A stretch of DNA of 64,000 nucleotides from CAWCGU01 sp963795195 (GTDB taxonomy: Bacteria > Actinomycetota > Thermoleophilia > Solirubrobacterales > 70-9), in NCBI GenBank assembly GCA_963795195.1, contig CAWCGU010000003.1, positions 124,001 through 188,000 on the forward strand. Reading direction: 5' to 3'. Below, one piece after another: positions 62,401-64,000 of the stretch. A model generated the notes under the pieces. The model was not told where the DNA came from, did not search any database, and worked only from the letters and a program-made list of their open reading frames with translations. Position numbers and translations under genes: made by a program. The number at the start of each line of letters is the position of its first letter. The stretch's first letter is position 1.

Positions 62401-63134
62401 TGCTGCAAAACGACACCGACGCCGACGGCGGCCCGAAGACGATCGCCGCCAAGACAGACGGCGTCCACGGCCAGGTCGCGATCACCAACGGCGGCGCCGA
62501 CCTCACCTACACCCCCGCCCCCGGCTACTGCAACGACCCTCCCGGCGCCACCCTCGACAGCTTCACCTACACCCTCAACGGCGGCTCCAGCGCGACCGTG
62601 TCGGTGACCGTCAGCTGCGTGGACGACCCCGAGCCTTCTCTGCTCCATCCGCGCCGCTGCGACGGGGCGACGATTCGTGGCTCCCAGCAGGGAGCCCGCG
62701 ACGGGCAGGGCCGCACGGTCGTGGAGGGCACCGCCGGGGACGACGTCATCGTCGGCACCCAGGGACCCGACGTGATCCGGGCCGGCCGCGGCGATGACTT
62801 GGTCTGCGCGCTCGGCGAAGACGACCGGGTGCTGGGCGGCGGTGGCGCGGACACGCTCAACCTCGGGCACGGCCGCGACAAGGGGATCGGCGGCGGTGGC
62901 GAGGATCTGGTCCGCGGCTCGCTCGGCGGCGACCTCCTGCTGGGTCGCCTGGGCGACGACGCCCTGCACGGAAACCTCGGCCCCGACCGCCTGGCCGGCG
63001 GAGCCGGCCGGGACCTGCACAACGGCGGCAGCGGGCGGGACTTCTGCGCCGGCGTGCCTGCGATGCGCATCGACGCCCGGCGCCCAAGCGCGGCGGGCGA
63101 GCGCGACCGCTATCTCGGCTGCGAAACGTCCTAG
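59430..63134 (+). CDS. Giant surface protein: 14 RCC1 repeats, duplicated Ig/cadherin-like modules, RTX-like tail
   Basis: A 1234-residue protein. Residues 1-60 have a basic start and one hydrophobic export signal (GALVVCAVAAAIFLVLAGEA). About 85-870 hold 14 RCC1/BLIP-II-type repeats of about 55 residues, each with HTCALLDDGTVRCWG, GRLGYGN and PGSVGPVDLG; 14 is twice the seven blades of an RCC1 propeller. Two identical 97-residue modules (VDDVAVVVEDSGATTIDVLQ, TPAPGYCNDPPG) resemble bacterial cadherin/Ig-like domains. The end has RTX-like GGxGxD repeats (GTAGDDVIVGTQGPDVIRAG, GGGGADTLNLGHG), suggesting calcium binding. ATG 59430 is chosen; upstream in-frame sequence is shadow. It is probably a surface adhesin or binding protein. 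Confidence 0.88.
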   Translation: MVNIIQSCAAGSEAARSRAGVAGRDTLARLARGALVVCAVAAAIFLVLAGEAAADAGGANSRGSEQAGASARSFQQGRLEAGAVHNCALLVDGTVRCWGSGANGRLGYGNTNSIGDNEAPGSAGPVDLGGREAVAVSAGLAHTCALLDDGTVRCWGGGANGRLGYGDLNTIGDTETPGSVGPVDLGGEAVAVSAGDSHTCALLDDGAVRCWGFGGSGRLGYGNEDDIGDNETPGSAGPVDLGAGREAVAVSAGGGHTCALLDNGTVRCWGFGGAGRLGYNNTDDIGDSETPGSVGPVDLGGREALAVSTGAAHSCALLENGTVRCWGFGNAGRLGYGNTNSIGDNETPGSVGPVDLGGREALAVSAADSHTCALLDDGNVRCWGFGGDGRLGYGNANSIGDNELPSSVGPVDLGGEAVAVSGGFAHTCALLDNGTVRCWGFGGNGRLGYGNSNSIGDNEAPGSAGPVDTGSPHGAGATATSAGDDHSCAVLDDGTVRCWGRGASGRLGYGNTDNTGDNETPGSVGPVDLGGREAAAVSTGAAHTCALLDDGTVRCWGSGSFGRLGYGNENSIGNNETPGSVAPVDLGGREAVAVSAGGGHTCALLDNGTVRCWGGGGAGQLGYGNTDDIGDNETPGSVGPVDLGREAVGVSAGDSHTCALLDNGTVRCWGFGGHGQLGYPSTDYIGDNETPGSVGPVDLGREAVAVSAGLAHTCALLDNGTVRCWGEGNFGRLGYANTERIGDDETPGSVGPVDLGAGRQAVGVSVGALHTCALLDDGTVRCWGLGANGRLGYGNSDDIGDDETPGSVGPVDLGREVLGVSAGFSHTCALLDNGTVRCWGLGGDGQLGYGNANTIGDNETPASAGPVDLFDDSPAAVDDVAVVVEDSGATTIDVLQNDTDADGGPKTIAAKTDGVHGQVAITNGGADLTYTPAPGYCNDPPGATLDSFTYTLNGGSSATVSVTVSCVDDSPAAVDDVAVVVEDSGATTIDVLQNDTDADGGPKTIAAKTDGVHGQVAITNGGADLTYTPAPGYCNDPPGATLDSFTYTLNGGSSATVSVTVSCVDDPEPSLLHPRRCDGATIRGSQQGARDGQGRTVVEGTAGDDVIVGTQGPDVIRAGRGDDLVCALGEDDRVLGGGGADTLNLGHGRDKGIGGGGEDLVRGSLGGDLLLGRLGDDALHGNLGPDRLAGGAGRDLHNGGSGRDFCAGVPAMRIDARRPSAAGERDRYLGCETS
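59680..62036 (+). repeat. 14 tandem RCC1-coding repeats, about 168 bases each
   Basis: Recurring DNA blocks encode a Cys-rich RCC1 blade (HTCALL...VRCWG...RLGYGN...VGPVDLG). Neighbouring units are very similar, and several share long identical stretches such as the segment around GTGCGCTGCTGGGG. Each unit has two Cys that could pair. The homogeneity suggests recent duplication or gene conversion. Confidence 0.9.
62040..62621 (+). repeat. Perfect tandem duplication, 2 x 291 bases
   Basis: Copy 1 is 62040-62330 and copy 2 is 62331-62621, followed by the first bases of a third (GACGAC). By eye the copies are identical, including synonymous positions. Each encodes one 97-residue Ig/cadherin-like module, so the duplication stays in frame. 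Confidence 0.92.
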
Positions 63135-63240
63135 CAGGCGCAGCCGCCGCTTTGGGGCCGGTACTACGGTGAGCCCGCCCCGCGGGTCGCGCTCGACGTC
63201 GCAGCACTCCTACGCCGACCTGCTCTAAGCTCCGCTCGTT

Positions 63241-64000
63241 GTGAGGGGCCGCTTGCTCGCAGTGATCACGGGGTCGATGGCCGGCACGCTGGCGCTGGCC
63301 TCTCCGGCGCTGGGGGCGACGGTGACGTGGACGGGGATAGACCCCGGCTGCGTAGGCCAGTGGTCTGATGCAATCTGCTGGAGTCCCGCGGTGGCGCCGG
63401 CAGATGGCGACGACGTGGTGCTGGCGCAAGGTGGCGGCAGCCCCGCCACGTATGACATCAACCGCAGCTTCAACTCGCTCACCCTCAACACCCCCAACTC
63501 CGGCTCCTACACGGTCAACAACCCCGGCGGCTTCACGCTCGGCCTGCAAAGCGGCGGTTTCATCACCGACAACAACTCCACCGGGCCCGACACGCTCAAC
63601 ACGGGCGTCACCCTGAACGGCCCCGCGACCTTCACCGTCTCCGCAGGCGCGGACGGCCTCACGTTCGGCACGAATCCGGTGACCGGCGCCGGCCCGCTGG
63701 CCTTGGTCAACAACAGCACCGACGACGCGCTCGTCCTCAACGTCGCCAATACCTACGCGGGCGCGACCACGATCGGCGGCTCGGGGCGCGTCCTCGCCAA
63801 CGTCGACGGCGCGATCCCGACTGCGAGCGCGCTGACTGTCGACGGCAGCATCCGTTTTGCGACCGGCAGCACGATCGGCTCGCTCGCGGGGTCCGGCGAC
63901 GTCTTCATTCCCCCCGGCGACGTGCTCGCCGTCGGCGGCGACAACACGAGCACCACCTTTTCGGGTGTCATTCAGGCCAGCGCCGGAAACCTGGAAAAGC
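63241..64000 (+). CDS. Exported protein with autotransporter-type beta-helix repeats, partial
   Basis: An open frame from GTG 63241 reaches the window end without a stop (253 codons visible). A signal peptide (RGRLLAVITGSMAGTLALASPALGA) is followed by TVTWTGIDPGCVGQWSDAICWSP and Asn/Thr/Gly-rich beta-helix sequence. It includes NTYAGATTIGGSGRVLAN and STTFSGVIQASAGNL, which match the passenger-associated repeat (PATR) type of autotransporters. It lies 106 bases after the RCC1-repeat gene. The 3' end, and thus any wall anchor or barrel, is outside the window. The 63135-63240 gap shows nothing else. Confidence 0.8.
   Translation, partial: MRGRLLAVITGSMAGTLALASPALGATVTWTGIDPGCVGQWSDAICWSPAVAPADGDDVVLAQGGGSPATYDINRSFNSLTLNTPNSGSYTVNNPGGFTLGLQSGGFITDNNSTGPDTLNTGVTLNGPATFTVSAGADGLTFGTNPVTGAGPLALVNNSTDDALVLNVANTYAGATTIGGSGRVLANVDGAIPTASALTVDGSIRFATGSTIGSLAGSGDVFIPPGDVLAVGGDNTSTTFSGVIQASAGNLEK

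Noticed and set aside
59440..63020. Several long minus-strand frames opposite the RCC1 gene
   Set aside because: They repeat with the same period as the RCC1 units and simply mirror the sense repeats.

Overview
This is a GC-rich (visibly about two-thirds G+C) chromosomal window from an actinobacterium. It most resembles the deep-branching class Thermoleophilia (order Solirubrobacterales). The reasons are the carD-ispD-ispF-cysS order, TTG/GTG starts with 4-base overlaps, phasin-like small coiled-coil proteins, SCP2 and PlsC-type lipid genes, and surface proteins with a DGDG-D-DPGC calcium-loop motif. Class-level placement is inference from gene content, not from a 16S gene.

Layout. 0-12 kb: the tail of a berberine-type oxidase, a fused beta-oxidation enzyme, a sirtuin, a large secreted peptidoglycan hydrolase, a nucleoside phosphorylase, and an epimerase/acyltransferase/SCP2 lipid operon. 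A promoter plus perfect terminator then delimit an apparent structured RNA in front of a MerR-adenylate cyclase fusion. 12-43 kb: a conserved housekeeping backbone, tilS-hpt-ftsH-folP-folB-folK-coaX-dusB-greA-FHA-clpC-radA-disA-carD-ispD-PHP-ispF-cysS-rlmB-sigH. Its order matches the Bacillus subtilis tilS-to-sigH region and it ends in a Spo0H-like sigma factor. Accessory genes are inserted between the conserved ones: a subtilase, an MFS transporter with a MarR regulator, a beta-propeller/PKD protein, an acyl-CoA synthetase, and lipid or START-domain genes. A tRNA-Thr(TGT) lies just beyond.

43-56 kb: Fe-dependent alcohol dehydrogenase, a PlsC-GpsA fusion, two ECF sigma/anti-sigma modules, a rhomboid protease with a zinc finger, a DUF222-HNH gene, a BtuF-like protein, a pterin dehydratase, a UDP-GlcNAc 2-epimerase and a DUF47-Pit phosphate transport pair. 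56.6-64 kb: a surface-protein region with two TadE-like proteins, a TadG-like protein fused to an M15 peptidase and a lytic transglycosylase, a 1234-residue protein with 14 RCC1 repeats, a perfectly duplicated 97-residue module and RTX-like repeats, and the start of an autotransporter-repeat protein that runs off the window.

A recurring feature is reading-frame breaks caused by single-base insertions or deletions in otherwise well-conserved genes (ftsH, marR-like, wecB, anti-sigma, beta-propeller, subtilase, DUF222-HNH). So many in one window, including in a normally essential gene, point first to draft-assembly errors, although real decay of accessory genes cannot be excluded from one sequence.
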